A stretch of 64,000 nucleotides of DNA from Paracoccaceae bacterium (GTDB lineage: Bacteria; Pseudomonadota; Alphaproteobacteria; Rhodobacterales; Rhodobacteraceae). This document shows, piece after piece, positions 15,946-23,624 of the stretch (position 1 is its first letter; every line of letters starts with the position of its first letter). The DNA is taken from contig JAGRDY010000034.1 in the NCBI GenBank assembly GCA_020446815.1, positions 43,618-107,617 on the forward strand, written 5' to 3'. Under the pieces are notes generated by a model that did not search any database, had not been told where the DNA came from, and saw nothing but the letters and a program-made list of their open reading frames with translations. The position numbers and the translations under genes are program-made.

Positions 15946-17367
15946 TCAGGGTGGGGTTGCCGGGCCGCCCGCGACGGCCCTGGGGCGGGCGTGGGCGGTA
16001 TCTTCATACGGTGCCTGGCCAAGATAACGGCTGACCCGCTGGCCGGTATCGAGCGCGGCATCAGCGCAAGCACCGACCGACACGCCGCACAGGTAATTTC
16101 CGGTGACGAACACCCCGGGTGTTTCGCACAACGCCTGCTTCAGCCGTGCCACCAGGCGGGAGTGGCCGGGTTCGAACTGCGGCAAGCCTCTGGGCCAATG
16201 CCGGATCCGCGCCACGACCGGCGCGCCATCTGCGCCTATGAGATCGGCAAACTCGGCGCGCACGATGTCGATCAGCTCCTGCGCCGGAAGGCGCGCGTGA
16301 TCCGGGGCGCGGGCGCCGCCCACATAGGCACTGATCGCCACATGATCGGCGGGCGCGCGCCCGGCGAACATTGTCGAACAGAACAGCGCCCCGTTGACGA
16401 CGCGCGCTTCACAGCCGGGTGTCAGATAACCGAGCCCGTTCAGCGGATGCGCGATCCGGTCGCGCCGGTAGCCGAGAAAGATCACCGCGAGCGGCGGCGC
16501 GGCGATGCGCGCGCATTCGTCTGCGGCGCGCGGGGCGAGAGGCGCCAGCAGATGCGCCGCGACATGAGGTTGCGTGGCGATGATCACCGCCCTCGCGTGA
16601 AGGTGCCCCCGGGGCCCGGCGTCGATGACGAAACCCTGCCGCGCGCGGTCGATCCGGCGCACCGGGACGGCGGTTTTTACCGCGCCGCCCAGGCTCAGTG
16701 CAAGCGCGCGGGGCAACGTGCCGATACCGTCGCGCCATGACGACAGCTGCCGCGCGGGCATTCTGGCGCCCGTCAGGCGGGCACGCAGGATCGCCGCGAT
16801 GAGCGATCCATGCGCGTGCTCCATCGCGGCCAGCGCGGGCATCACGAAGCCAAGCTCGGTGCGCGCGGCGTCGCCTGCGAACATCCCCGCGACCAGCGGG
16901 TCGAAAACCCGTTCGGCGAATTCGGCGCCGAACCGGCGCCGGGCGAATTCCGCGACGGTTTCGCCGGCGCCCCGATCACCGCGCGGCTGCCACAATTCGG
17001 CGGCCAGTCGCGCCCGTCCGGCCAGCGACAGATAGCCCGATGTCAGGAACGCCAGCGGATGAAGGCCGATTCCCGCCAGCCGCCCGCCTTTCGTCAGGAA
17101 CCGCTTGCGGACATTCGGGCCAAGATCGGTGCGCGCGCGGCCCAGCCCGAGGCTTTCCGCCAGATATGCGATTCCCGCCATGGAATGATTGACCGTGCTG
17201 GGGCCATGTTCCATCAGAAAGCCGCCGATCCGCTCGGAAATCGCGTTTCCTCCGGGGCACACCTGCCGTTCCAGCACCAGCACATCGTGGCCCGCCTCGC
17301 GCAGCGCGTGGGCGGCGGTCAGGCCCGACACGCCGCCACCGATGATGGCCGCGTCAACCGAGGTCAT
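15946..17367 (-). CDS. HemY-type protoporphyrinogen/coproporphyrinogen oxidase-like flavoprotein
   Basis: A protein of 473 residues and the last gene of the NXR-type operon. It starts TSVDAAIIGGGVSGLTAAHA, a GxGxxG dinucleotide-binding loop for FAD, followed by LVLERQ and GGNAISERIGGFLMEHGPST, the pattern of HemY-like amine-oxidase-family flavoproteins. The C-terminal FVTGNYLCGVSVGACADAAL is the second FAD-contacting segment. HemY enzymes oxidise a porphyrinogen to a porphyrin. Members of this order usually rely on HemJ, as I recall, so a HemY homologue here suggests a dedicated tetrapyrrole step. The start overlaps the radical SAM stop by 14 bases. The phytoene desaturase-like superfamily is an alternative. 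Confidence 0.75.
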   Translation of the reverse strand: MTSVDAAIIGGGVSGLTAAHALREAGHDVLVLERQVCPGGNAISERIGGFLMEHGPSTVNHSMAGIAYLAESLGLGRARTDLGPNVRKRFLTKGGRLAGIGLHPLAFLTSGYLSLAGRARLAAELWQPRGDRGAGETVAEFARRRFGAEFAERVFDPLVAGMFAGDAARTELGFVMPALAAMEHAHGSLIAAILRARLTGARMPARQLSSWRDGIGTLPRALALSLGGAVKTAVPVRRIDRARQGFVIDAGPRGHLHARAVIIATQPHVAAHLLAPLAPRAADECARIAAPPLAVIFLGYRRDRIAHPLNGLGYLTPGCEARVVNGALFCSTMFAGRAPADHVAISAYVGGARAPDHARLPAQELIDIVRAEFADLIGADGAPVVARIRHWPRGLPQFEPGHSRLVARLKQALCETPGVFVTGNYLCGVSVGACADAALDTGQRVSRYLGQAPYEDTAHARPRAVAGGPATPP

Positions 17368-18652
17368 GGCGTCTTTCCGGCCGGGTCCGCGCAGCCTCCG
17401 CGCCCGGCCGCGGCGGCGCAGCGGAGCCAAAGCGGCTGCGCGCCAGAACCTCCAGATGTTCGGTGGTTACCGTGTCGCAGCCTAGCGCGCCCGCATAGGC
17501 CTCGGCCCGTTGGCGAACGAATCGGCGCACGAAGGGCGGCACGCGGGCCAATCGCGTCCGCGCCGTCTCGGTCCAGGTGACGGCGGGGGCATCGGTGCGT
17601 GGCATGTGCGGGATCGCGCCGGTTGCGTCGGGCTGGTAGGCGCAGAGCGGATCTTCGCCCATCATGTCGCCCGTCGCGGCGAAAGGGCGGGCGCGGCAGC
17701 CGCCACAGATCCTGGCGTATTCACAAAGTCCGCAGCGGCCGGTGAGCCGCGGCGCGCGCAGCCGTTCGAACACCGGCGCGTCTTGCCAGATGTCGGCAAA
17801 GCCGCGTTCGCGGATCGAACCGGCGCTGATTTCCATGTAGGGGCAGGGGGTGATCTCGCCCGAAGGCGTGACGCGGGCGTATCGGGTGCCGGCAAGGCAT
17901 CCGCCGGCCTCGTAGCCATGCGCCAGCGTGATTGGCCAGCCAGCATCAAGTTCGATCGCCATACGCTTGAAATGCGGCGCACATTTCGCGCGGATCATGA
18001 TCCCCTCCGCGGCGCGCGCCGCGCGGGTCAGATGGCGCAGGGTGCGGTCGTATCCGGCGCGGCTGATGTTGCTGACATAACGCCCCCGCCCGGTACAGAC
18101 CAGGAAGAACACGTTGAGCGCGATGGCCCCGATCGATTGTGCGAAGGCGATCATCGCATCCAGTTCCCCCGCGGTGTCGTCGGTGACGGTGAAATGGATC
18201 TGAAAGCCAAGGCCGCCGCGCCGGCAGGCGTCGATCCCCGCCATGGTGCGTCCGAAGCTGCCGGGCAGCCCGCGAAAGGCGTCGTGCCGGCCGGGGTCGA
18301 GCGAATCGACGCTGATCCCGACCCCGACCACTCCGGCACCTTTCAGCGCCGCAACCCGTCTGTCGGTCAGCGCCATGCCATTGGTGCCGACCACCACCAT
18401 CAGCCCGAGGCCGGCGGCATGGGCGGCGATCTGCTCGATATCGGGGCGCAAAAGCGGCTCGCCGCCGCTCAGCACCAGCATGGTTTCGTCGCTGAGCGCC
18501 GCGATGTCGCCGATCAGCGCGCAGACTTCGCGGGTGGTCAGTTCTTGGGGATCGGCATCGCGCCGTTTGCCCGCGTCGAGATAGCAATGGGCGCAGTCGA
18601 GATTGCAGCGCCGGGTCAGGTTCAGGGCAACAAGATAGGGCGCGCCGACCAT
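17354..18652 (-). CDS. Radical SAM protein (NirJ/AhbD-like) with C-terminal PCP_red domain
   Basis: A protein of 432 residues. The cluster-binding C-x3-C-x2-C is at Cys16, Cys20 and Cys23 (TRRCNLDCAHCYLD). The SAM core follows, including VLSGGEPLLRPDI. A C-terminal SPASM-like region carries CPYMEI and the cysteine group CGLCEYARICGGCRA. This combination is that of the NirJ/AhbC/AhbD class, which acts on heme d1 or alternative heme precursors. About residues 358-403 form an added PCP_red-type module (VTWTETARTRLARVPPFVRR, GCDTVTTEHLEVL), otherwise known from dark protochlorophyllide reductase. It lies 5 bases after the USP/PCP_red gene. Substrate is not known; a porphyrin is the leading idea. 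Confidence 0.85.
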   Translation of the reverse strand: MVGAPYLVALNLTRRCNLDCAHCYLDAGKRRDADPQELTTREVCALIGDIAALSDETMLVLSGGEPLLRPDIEQIAAHAAGLGLMVVVGTNGMALTDRRVAALKGAGVVGVGISVDSLDPGRHDAFRGLPGSFGRTMAGIDACRRGGLGFQIHFTVTDDTAGELDAMIAFAQSIGAIALNVFFLVCTGRGRYVSNISRAGYDRTLRHLTRAARAAEGIMIRAKCAPHFKRMAIELDAGWPITLAHGYEAGGCLAGTRYARVTPSGEITPCPYMEISAGSIRERGFADIWQDAPVFERLRAPRLTGRCGLCEYARICGGCRARPFAATGDMMGEDPLCAYQPDATGAIPHMPRTDAPAVTWTETARTRLARVPPFVRRFVRQRAEAYAGALGCDTVTTEHLEVLARSRFGSAAPPRPGAEAARTRPERRHDLG

Positions 18653-18657
18653 GGCCC

Positions 18658-20307
18658 TCACTCCGCGTCGGCTGGCGGCACGGGGTGGCCGCCACGCTGC
18701 ATCCTGCGTTCCATCCTTTGCCGGGATGCGGTGATCACGGTTTCGAGCAGCGCGGGCGTTATCTCGGCGGCGGCCGTTTCGGCGGCCTCCGCCTCGGTCT
18801 GCCGGCGGATGGTGGCGCGCACCATTTCGGGCACGCGCGCCAGCCGCGCCAGGGCCGCGGCGTTCCATCGGGCCACCGGGGCTGCGGCGTCAAGAAACGG
18901 GCGAACATGCGCGGGCAATACCCGCTCGGCGCCGTCACGGCGCGCGCGTTTCTCGGCCCGCAGCCGGATCGCCGCAACCATCGCGGCGCCGCCGCCATTG
19001 CGCGCCAGCGTCTCGGCCTCGCGGGACCAGACCACCGGCGTTTCCCGGCGGGAATCGCCGCCGGAATGCGGGCACAGTTTCCGTGTCGCCCGCTCGATCA
19101 GATCGCAGGTGACGACGGTGTGGCCGCTTTCCTGCGCGAAACGCTGAACGGCAAGCCGGATCATGGCGCGCGCCATTTGCGGTGCCCGCGCGAGCCGGGC
19201 CTCGGCCTCTTGCGTCCAGTGCATGGTATGTTCGGCCAGTGCGTCGGCCGGCGGCACGAAGGCGCAAGCGCCAAGCCAGACATGACAAGGCGCGCCGCGC
19301 AGCAGGTTTTCGGCGTTGCCGCCGATGTCCAGTTGGTCATCGGCATGAATGCCGGTCCGGCCGATCAGCAGAAGACCGGCGCGGGCCTTCGCCAGATAGG
19401 CGGCGATGGCGGCAAATGGCTTGCCGTCAAGCAATTTCGTGGTCAGCGGCACGCCTTCGTCCCTGGCGATCCGCTCGGCCAGCGCCAGATGCGCGCGGTA
19501 GATCTTTGCCAGTCCGTCGTCGATGATCTCTTCGTGCAGCCTTTCCTGTTCCTTGAAACGGAATACCTTGCCGGCCTCGTCGCTGAGCACCCCGGCGATG
19601 CGGTTGAAGGCGACGTAGTGGAAATAGGGGTCGTATGCGGCGACGGCATGGACCGGAAGCGCAAAGGCGCGCCCCAGCCGCAACGCGGTTTTCAGCGCCC
19701 CGTAGCTGCGAGGCGAGCCATCGACAGCGGCGACCAATGGCCCGGCCGCGATCGCGCGGGCCGGATCGCGGATCACCAGAAGGTCGATGCCCGCCCGCCG
19801 CGCCACCCGTTCGCAGACCGAACCAACACTGGCCCCCGGTGTCGCACCAAGCCCCTGCGCACCCATCGCCAGCAGATCGAACCCGTCGATGGCGGCCGCC
19901 GCGACGATCTGGCGATAGTTCTTGCCTTCGGGGCTGAGCCGGCCATAGGCGATGCCGGCAGCCTCGCAGGCCGCGCCGGCTTTGTCATGGTAGCTGTCGG
20001 AAATGATGCCGAGCCCGCGTGTGATCAGGCTGTCATGCACCGCGCGCTGATGCTCGATACCCTCTTCGGTGCGGTAGCGTTCGGGCAGGCCGCCTTCCAT
20101 TTGCCTGAACCGGCGGTCGTGCAGGCGCGCGGCATAGGCGTGAATGCCGGTGATCGCGCCGCCCGATACACCGGCCAGGCGCAGCGCCTCCTCCAGCGCC
20201 CGTGCCGCGTGATCCGAGGCATCAAGCGCCACGAGGATCTGCCGCGGCAGCGCCGCGCGAGCCGCGCCCCGCGTGGTGTCAGGCATTGCCTCAACCGTGC
20301 CCTTCAT
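18658..20307 (-). CDS. Tandem universal stress protein fused to three PCP_red-like modules
   Basis: A protein of 549 residues. Two universal-stress domains occupy about 23-180 (QILVALDASDHAARALEEAL) and 190-348 (LVAAVDGSPRSYGALKTALR). Three PCP_red-like modules follow: about 363-410 (HWTQEAEARLARAPQMARAM, HTVVTCDLIERATRKL), a degenerate one at about 427-472, and about 481-525 (RLARVPEMVRATIRRQTEAE). The domain order is not one I know as a standard family. The ATG at 20307 has GGAAGGAA upstream and overlaps the gamma-subunit gene by 17 bases. An ATG at 20286 is also possible. It is co-expressed with a radical SAM protein that carries the same module. Confidence 0.8.
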   Translation of the reverse strand: MKGTVEAMPDTTRGAARAALPRQILVALDASDHAARALEEALRLAGVSGGAITGIHAYAARLHDRRFRQMEGGLPERYRTEEGIEHQRAVHDSLITRGLGIISDSYHDKAGAACEAAGIAYGRLSPEGKNYRQIVAAAAIDGFDLLAMGAQGLGATPGASVGSVCERVARRAGIDLLVIRDPARAIAAGPLVAAVDGSPRSYGALKTALRLGRAFALPVHAVAAYDPYFHYVAFNRIAGVLSDEAGKVFRFKEQERLHEEIIDDGLAKIYRAHLALAERIARDEGVPLTTKLLDGKPFAAIAAYLAKARAGLLLIGRTGIHADDQLDIGGNAENLLRGAPCHVWLGACAFVPPADALAEHTMHWTQEAEARLARAPQMARAMIRLAVQRFAQESGHTVVTCDLIERATRKLCPHSGGDSRRETPVVWSREAETLARNGGGAAMVAAIRLRAEKRARRDGAERVLPAHVRPFLDAAAPVARWNAAALARLARVPEMVRATIRRQTEAEAAETAAAEITPALLETVITASRQRMERRMQRGGHPVPPADAE

Positions 20308-21322
20308 CGCGGTTTCCTTCCTTGCTCGATGCGTTTCGGCGCAGCGCGCGAAGCCCCCCAAGCTGGGCTGCGAGCACCCCTGCCGCGGCAACCACCGGCG
20401 CCCAGTAAAGGGCGTTGCCCACCGGCTGTTCGAGACTCGTGAAATACCAGGTCGACACGGCTTTTTCTCCGCCGCGGTGCAGCCGCGCACCGTCCCAGAC
20501 GGCAAATGCCATCGGCAGCGTCATTCCGGGCGCAAAGGTGAAACCGCCCTGTTCGCGGGGCAGGGTGATCACCACCCGCCAGCGACCTTGCGCGGGCGCG
20601 CCGTTGCCGTTTCCGTCCTGTGCCGGGGCATCGGCGGGGGTCAGCGTACCGAACCCTTCCGCGCCAAGTTTCTCGACCGGGGTGCGGGCCTGCAGGGCGG
20701 TGTCGCTCAACAGGCTGCCCGCCGCGGCAGAGGTCAGATAGATGCGATCATCGCCATAGTCGCCGGACCCGGCGATCTCGCCCGCCGGCCGCCCCGAAAA
20801 GGGGTACCAATCGTCGATCATGTCGGGATGGCGCTGCGACACATCGTTGCCCCGGCCGAACTGCCAGTCGGCCTTCCACTGGTAGATCGTCACCGGCTTG
20901 CCCGGCTCTCCCATGGCGAAATAGGGGATGCCCGCACCCGGATCGGCGGGAAACTCCACCGCCACCGCATCGCGGAAATCGGCGACATCAGTCAATTCGG
21001 TGTTGGCCTTCTCATCCTCCCATTCGATCAGCAGCGCCAGACGGTCGGCATCATAAAGCGCGCGCACCGTCAGCGCGGTGACCCCGGCCTCGTAAAGGCG
21101 CGGCTTGACCACGGCCTGCGGCGCCATCGGCACCGGCAGGGTATCGGCGCCGGCCCAAGCGGCGTCATCCGGCGCCTCGGGCACACGGTCGACCGATTTT
21201 GCCAGCAGCGTCGCCTTTTCCTGCGCCGCGGCGCGCCTTGTACCCAGCAGCGCCGCCGCACCCGCGGCGAGTGGCGCGAGCAGGAAGCTGCGGCGCAGCA
21301 GTCTGATGTCACGAAGGCTCAT
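20291..21322 (-). CDS. nxrC: NXR-type gamma subunit, heme b-binding (ethylbenzene dehydrogenase-like)
   Basis: A protein of 343 residues. The N-terminus has a twin-arginine-like motif (LLRRSFLLAPLAAGAAALLG). The body follows the DMSO-reductase-family type II gamma fold: ALYDADRLALLIEWEDEK, then FRDAVAVEFP, then IYQWKADWQ, close to where this family keeps its Met/Lys heme ligands. Known homologues are the gamma subunits of dimethylsulfide and ethylbenzene dehydrogenases and NxrC. A C-terminal hydrophobic segment (about 301-324, ALYWAPVVAAAGVLAAQL) followed by basic residues predicts a membrane anchor. Its ATG overlaps the chaperone stop (ATGA). The frame extends 21 codons upstream, but that part is basic and lacks a signal. 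Confidence 0.85.
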   Translation of the reverse strand: MSLRDIRLLRRSFLLAPLAAGAAALLGTRRAAAQEKATLLAKSVDRVPEAPDDAAWAGADTLPVPMAPQAVVKPRLYEAGVTALTVRALYDADRLALLIEWEDEKANTELTDVADFRDAVAVEFPADPGAGIPYFAMGEPGKPVTIYQWKADWQFGRGNDVSQRHPDMIDDWYPFSGRPAGEIAGSGDYGDDRIYLTSAAAGSLLSDTALQARTPVEKLGAEGFGTLTPADAPAQDGNGNGAPAQGRWRVVITLPREQGGFTFAPGMTLPMAFAVWDGARLHRGGEKAVSTWYFTSLEQPVGNALYWAPVVAAAGVLAAQLGGLRALRRNASSKEGNRDEGHG

Positions 21323-22113
21323 GCGTCGTTCCTCCTTTCGGCGGGGGCGCCGAACGCGACGGCCGGGCATGGCCCGCAGGCGCATTCGTCTTCATGCTCG
21401 GCCCCGCCTTCGTTGACGAAGGGATCATCGTGCCGCGCAATGCCTGCGGCCGCCAGTTCCTGTGCCAGGAAAGACTCCAGAAGTCCCGCCCAAGCGGCGA
21501 AAGGCCCGGGGTCCGGCCTTTGACGCAGGCGGCGGGCGAAGGAAAACGCCCAGAAACCCAGATGATCGGCCAGAAAGTTCCGCTGCGCCTTCCTGCAAAG
21601 CGCAAGCTGCCCGTGGCTGTGCCCTTTGCTGTCGGCCCAGGCCTGTTTCAGGCACAGGAATTCCATGAATTCCAACTCCACGGCGATGTGATCGGGGCGG
21701 TCGTGAAGATCTTCGGCCAGCGCCAGACCGAAAGCGCGGTAAAAGCCCGCGGCATCGGCCAGCGTCTGGGTCTTTTCGAATATATGGGCCTGGCCGTATT
21801 CGCTGCCGTAAGGCGGGCAATCCTTGGAAAGGGCATGGCCGAACACCGCCAGATGCGCGCGTTTCAGCGCCAGGTCACTGTGCCTGCCGGTCGCGGCGGC
21901 GGCCATCTCTGGGGCAAGCCGGAGGGCGCGCAGCGCCGCCTCGGCCAGCGGCCTCTGCCGCGCGAGGGCCTTTGCGCTGCCTGTCGCAGGGTCGCTGAAC
22001 GCCAGCGCGAGATAGCGGTAAAGCGCGGCGCGCGCCGCGGCGGGGCGCCCATCGGGCGCGGCACCCGCCGGTGCCGGCTCAGATCGAGTTGTAATGCTTG
22101 TCCGGGCGCTCAT
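21319..22113 (-). CDS. TorD/NarJ-like molybdoenzyme chaperone
   Basis: A 264-residue cytoplasmic protein of the TorD (DMSO reductase chaperone) family. Visible features are ALYRYLALAFSDPATG near the N-terminus and the conserved block DRPDHIAVELEFMEFLCLK. These proteins bind the Tat leader and the apo-catalytic subunit while the molybdenum cofactor is inserted. The partner here is the Mo-subunit at 23621. An unusual C-terminal tail contains a cysteine cluster (EDECACGPCP) that could bind a metal or Fe-S (inference). The start overlaps the beta-subunit stop by 35 bases. Confidence 0.85.
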   Translation of the reverse strand: MSARTSITTRSEPAPAGAAPDGRPAAARAALYRYLALAFSDPATGSAKALARQRPLAEAALRALRLAPEMAAAATGRHSDLALKRAHLAVFGHALSKDCPPYGSEYGQAHIFEKTQTLADAAGFYRAFGLALAEDLHDRPDHIAVELEFMEFLCLKQAWADSKGHSHGQLALCRKAQRNFLADHLGFWAFSFARRLRQRPDPGPFAAWAGLLESFLAQELAAAGIARHDDPFVNEGGAEHEDECACGPCPAVAFGAPAERRNDA

Positions 22114-23353
22114 AGCGCGGCTCCTCGACCGTGACGCGCGCGACCTCGCGGCCGTCCTGGCCGTAACCGATCACCGTGTCGTTGAAGATTTCCCATGGCT
22201 TGCCGTCCACCGTGCGTTCAAAGATCTTGTCGCCTTCCTCGATCTCGTAGCGAAAGACGATGGTCTGGCTGGCGCGGAAAAGCTGGAGGACCGCCATCAA
22301 TTCGCGCGACGGGAAGCTGTAGGCTGCGATCGCGTCATCGACACCGGGGCCGAACATCTGCCGCAGATAGGGGCGTGGCGCCCAGCGCGGCGGGATGTAA
22401 TAGCCATTGGGTTCGGTACCGAACTGCGGGTAAAGCGGCAGTGCCACCCGCGCCACCTTGACGAGGAAGTAAAGCGGGTTGGTGCGGTCCTCGGCCCAGC
22501 CACCCTGTTCGTCGATCGCCACCAGCCCCTGCATCCGTATCTTGCCCACGCAGGCCGCCATGCAGCGGGTTTCCATCGGCTGGCCATCGGTCAGCGGGTC
22601 CGTGCCCTCGATGCGCGGATAGCAGGCGATGCATTTTTCGCTGACCCGCGTGGTGGAGCGGAACATCGGTTTCTTGTAAGGGCATTGCGCCACGCATTTG
22701 CGGTAGCCCCGGCAGCGCTTCTGGTCGATCAGCACGATGCCGTCCTCGGGCCGCTTGTAGATGGCGCCGCGCGGACAGGCGGCGAGGCAGGCAGGATAGG
22801 TGCAGTGGTTGCAAAGCCTTTGCAGGTAAAAGAACCAGGTGCCGTGCTCGGGCAGTTCCGCCGATTCCATCGACAGCGTGTCGCGGTGGTTTTTCGCTCC
22901 GGCGGCGGTGTCCTCGTAGAAATTCGGCGACGACCATTCCTGTTCGCTGGGTTCGTAGCCAAGGGCTACATCCTTGCGCTGCGGCGCCTTGTGCGCGGCC
23001 TCGAAAATGGTCATGCCGCCGAAGCTTCCGTAGGGAGCGGCCGGATCGCTGCCATCGCCGGCCGCCCATGCCGCGTTTCGCCCCGCTGCCTGATGCGCGC
23101 CGTCCAGCGCCTTGAGAAGCTTCACGTCCCACGATTGCGGATAGCCGCCGAAAGGCTTGGTCTCGACGTTGTTCCACCACATGTATTCCTGCCCCTTCGA
23201 GAAGGTCCAGGTGGACTTGCAGGCCATCGTGCAGGTCTGGCAGGCGATGCAGCGGTTGATGTTGAAGACGAAGGCGAACTGCCGGTCGGGATGTGCCTCG
23301 GCATGGGGGTAATACATGCGCCGCCCAAGCTGCCAGTTGAAGACGTCAGGCAT
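22079..23353 (-). CDS. nxrB: NXR-type Fe-S (beta) subunit
   Basis: A protein of 424 residues with four ferredoxin-type cysteine groups: Cys35/38/41/45, Cys181/184/189/193, Cys214/220/224 and Cys241/244/264/268. The third has Tyr217 in the place of a fourth Cys, the arrangement that gives a [3Fe-4S] cluster in NarH-like subunits. Long identities to the NxrB of Nitrospira and anammox bacteria can be recalled, such as QFAFVFNINRCIACQTC, KGQEYMWWNNVETKP, NHCTYPACLAACP and YPRIEGTDPLTDG. It would carry electrons from the Mo subunit to the gamma heme and be co-exported with the Tat-bearing alpha subunit. ATG 23353 gives the family start MPDVFNWQLG, and it overlaps the 92-residue gene by 8 bases. 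Confidence 0.93.
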   Translation of the reverse strand: MPDVFNWQLGRRMYYPHAEAHPDRQFAFVFNINRCIACQTCTMACKSTWTFSKGQEYMWWNNVETKPFGGYPQSWDVKLLKALDGAHQAAGRNAAWAAGDGSDPAAPYGSFGGMTIFEAAHKAPQRKDVALGYEPSEQEWSSPNFYEDTAAGAKNHRDTLSMESAELPEHGTWFFYLQRLCNHCTYPACLAACPRGAIYKRPEDGIVLIDQKRCRGYRKCVAQCPYKKPMFRSTTRVSEKCIACYPRIEGTDPLTDGQPMETRCMAACVGKIRMQGLVAIDEQGGWAEDRTNPLYFLVKVARVALPLYPQFGTEPNGYYIPPRWAPRPYLRQMFGPGVDDAIAAYSFPSRELMAVLQLFRASQTIVFRYEIEEGDKIFERTVDGKPWEIFNDTVIGYGQDGREVARVTVEEPRYERPDKHYNSI

Positions 23354-23624
23354 CGCCGGTTCCTCCCTCATCCTTGCGCGCCGCCGGTCGCCAGGCAGAG
23401 CCGACGCGGGCGATCAGTTCGCGCACATGGGGCTCGCCCCGGTCTAGATAGATTCGGTGCGTGGCCCGGAAACGGGGGTGGGTGAACAGGGCCATCAACT
23501 GGCGCTCTGACCATCCCATGAGCAGGAATTCCTCGATCACGCATTCGGCCATCAGATCGGGATCGCCTTCTGGCAGGGGCACTGCGACAAATTCCATCGG
23601 GTCGTTTTCGGCGGCAGGTTTCAT
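23346..23624 (-). CDS. Small hypothetical protein between alpha and beta subunits
   Basis: A 92-residue soluble protein, acidic in its first half (EFVAVPLPEGDPDLMAECVI) and basic towards the end. LMGWSERQLMALFTHPRF and YLDRGEPHVRELIARVG read as amphipathic helices. There is no signal peptide or cysteine motif. Its ATG overlaps the alpha-subunit stop (ATGA) and its end overlaps the beta start, so it is embedded in the translational chain of the enzyme. I know no function. An assembly role in the cytoplasm is inference from position. Confidence 0.8.
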   Translation of the reverse strand: MKPAAENDPMEFVAVPLPEGDPDLMAECVIEEFLLMGWSERQLMALFTHPRFRATHRIYLDRGEPHVRELIARVGSAWRPAARKDEGGTGDA

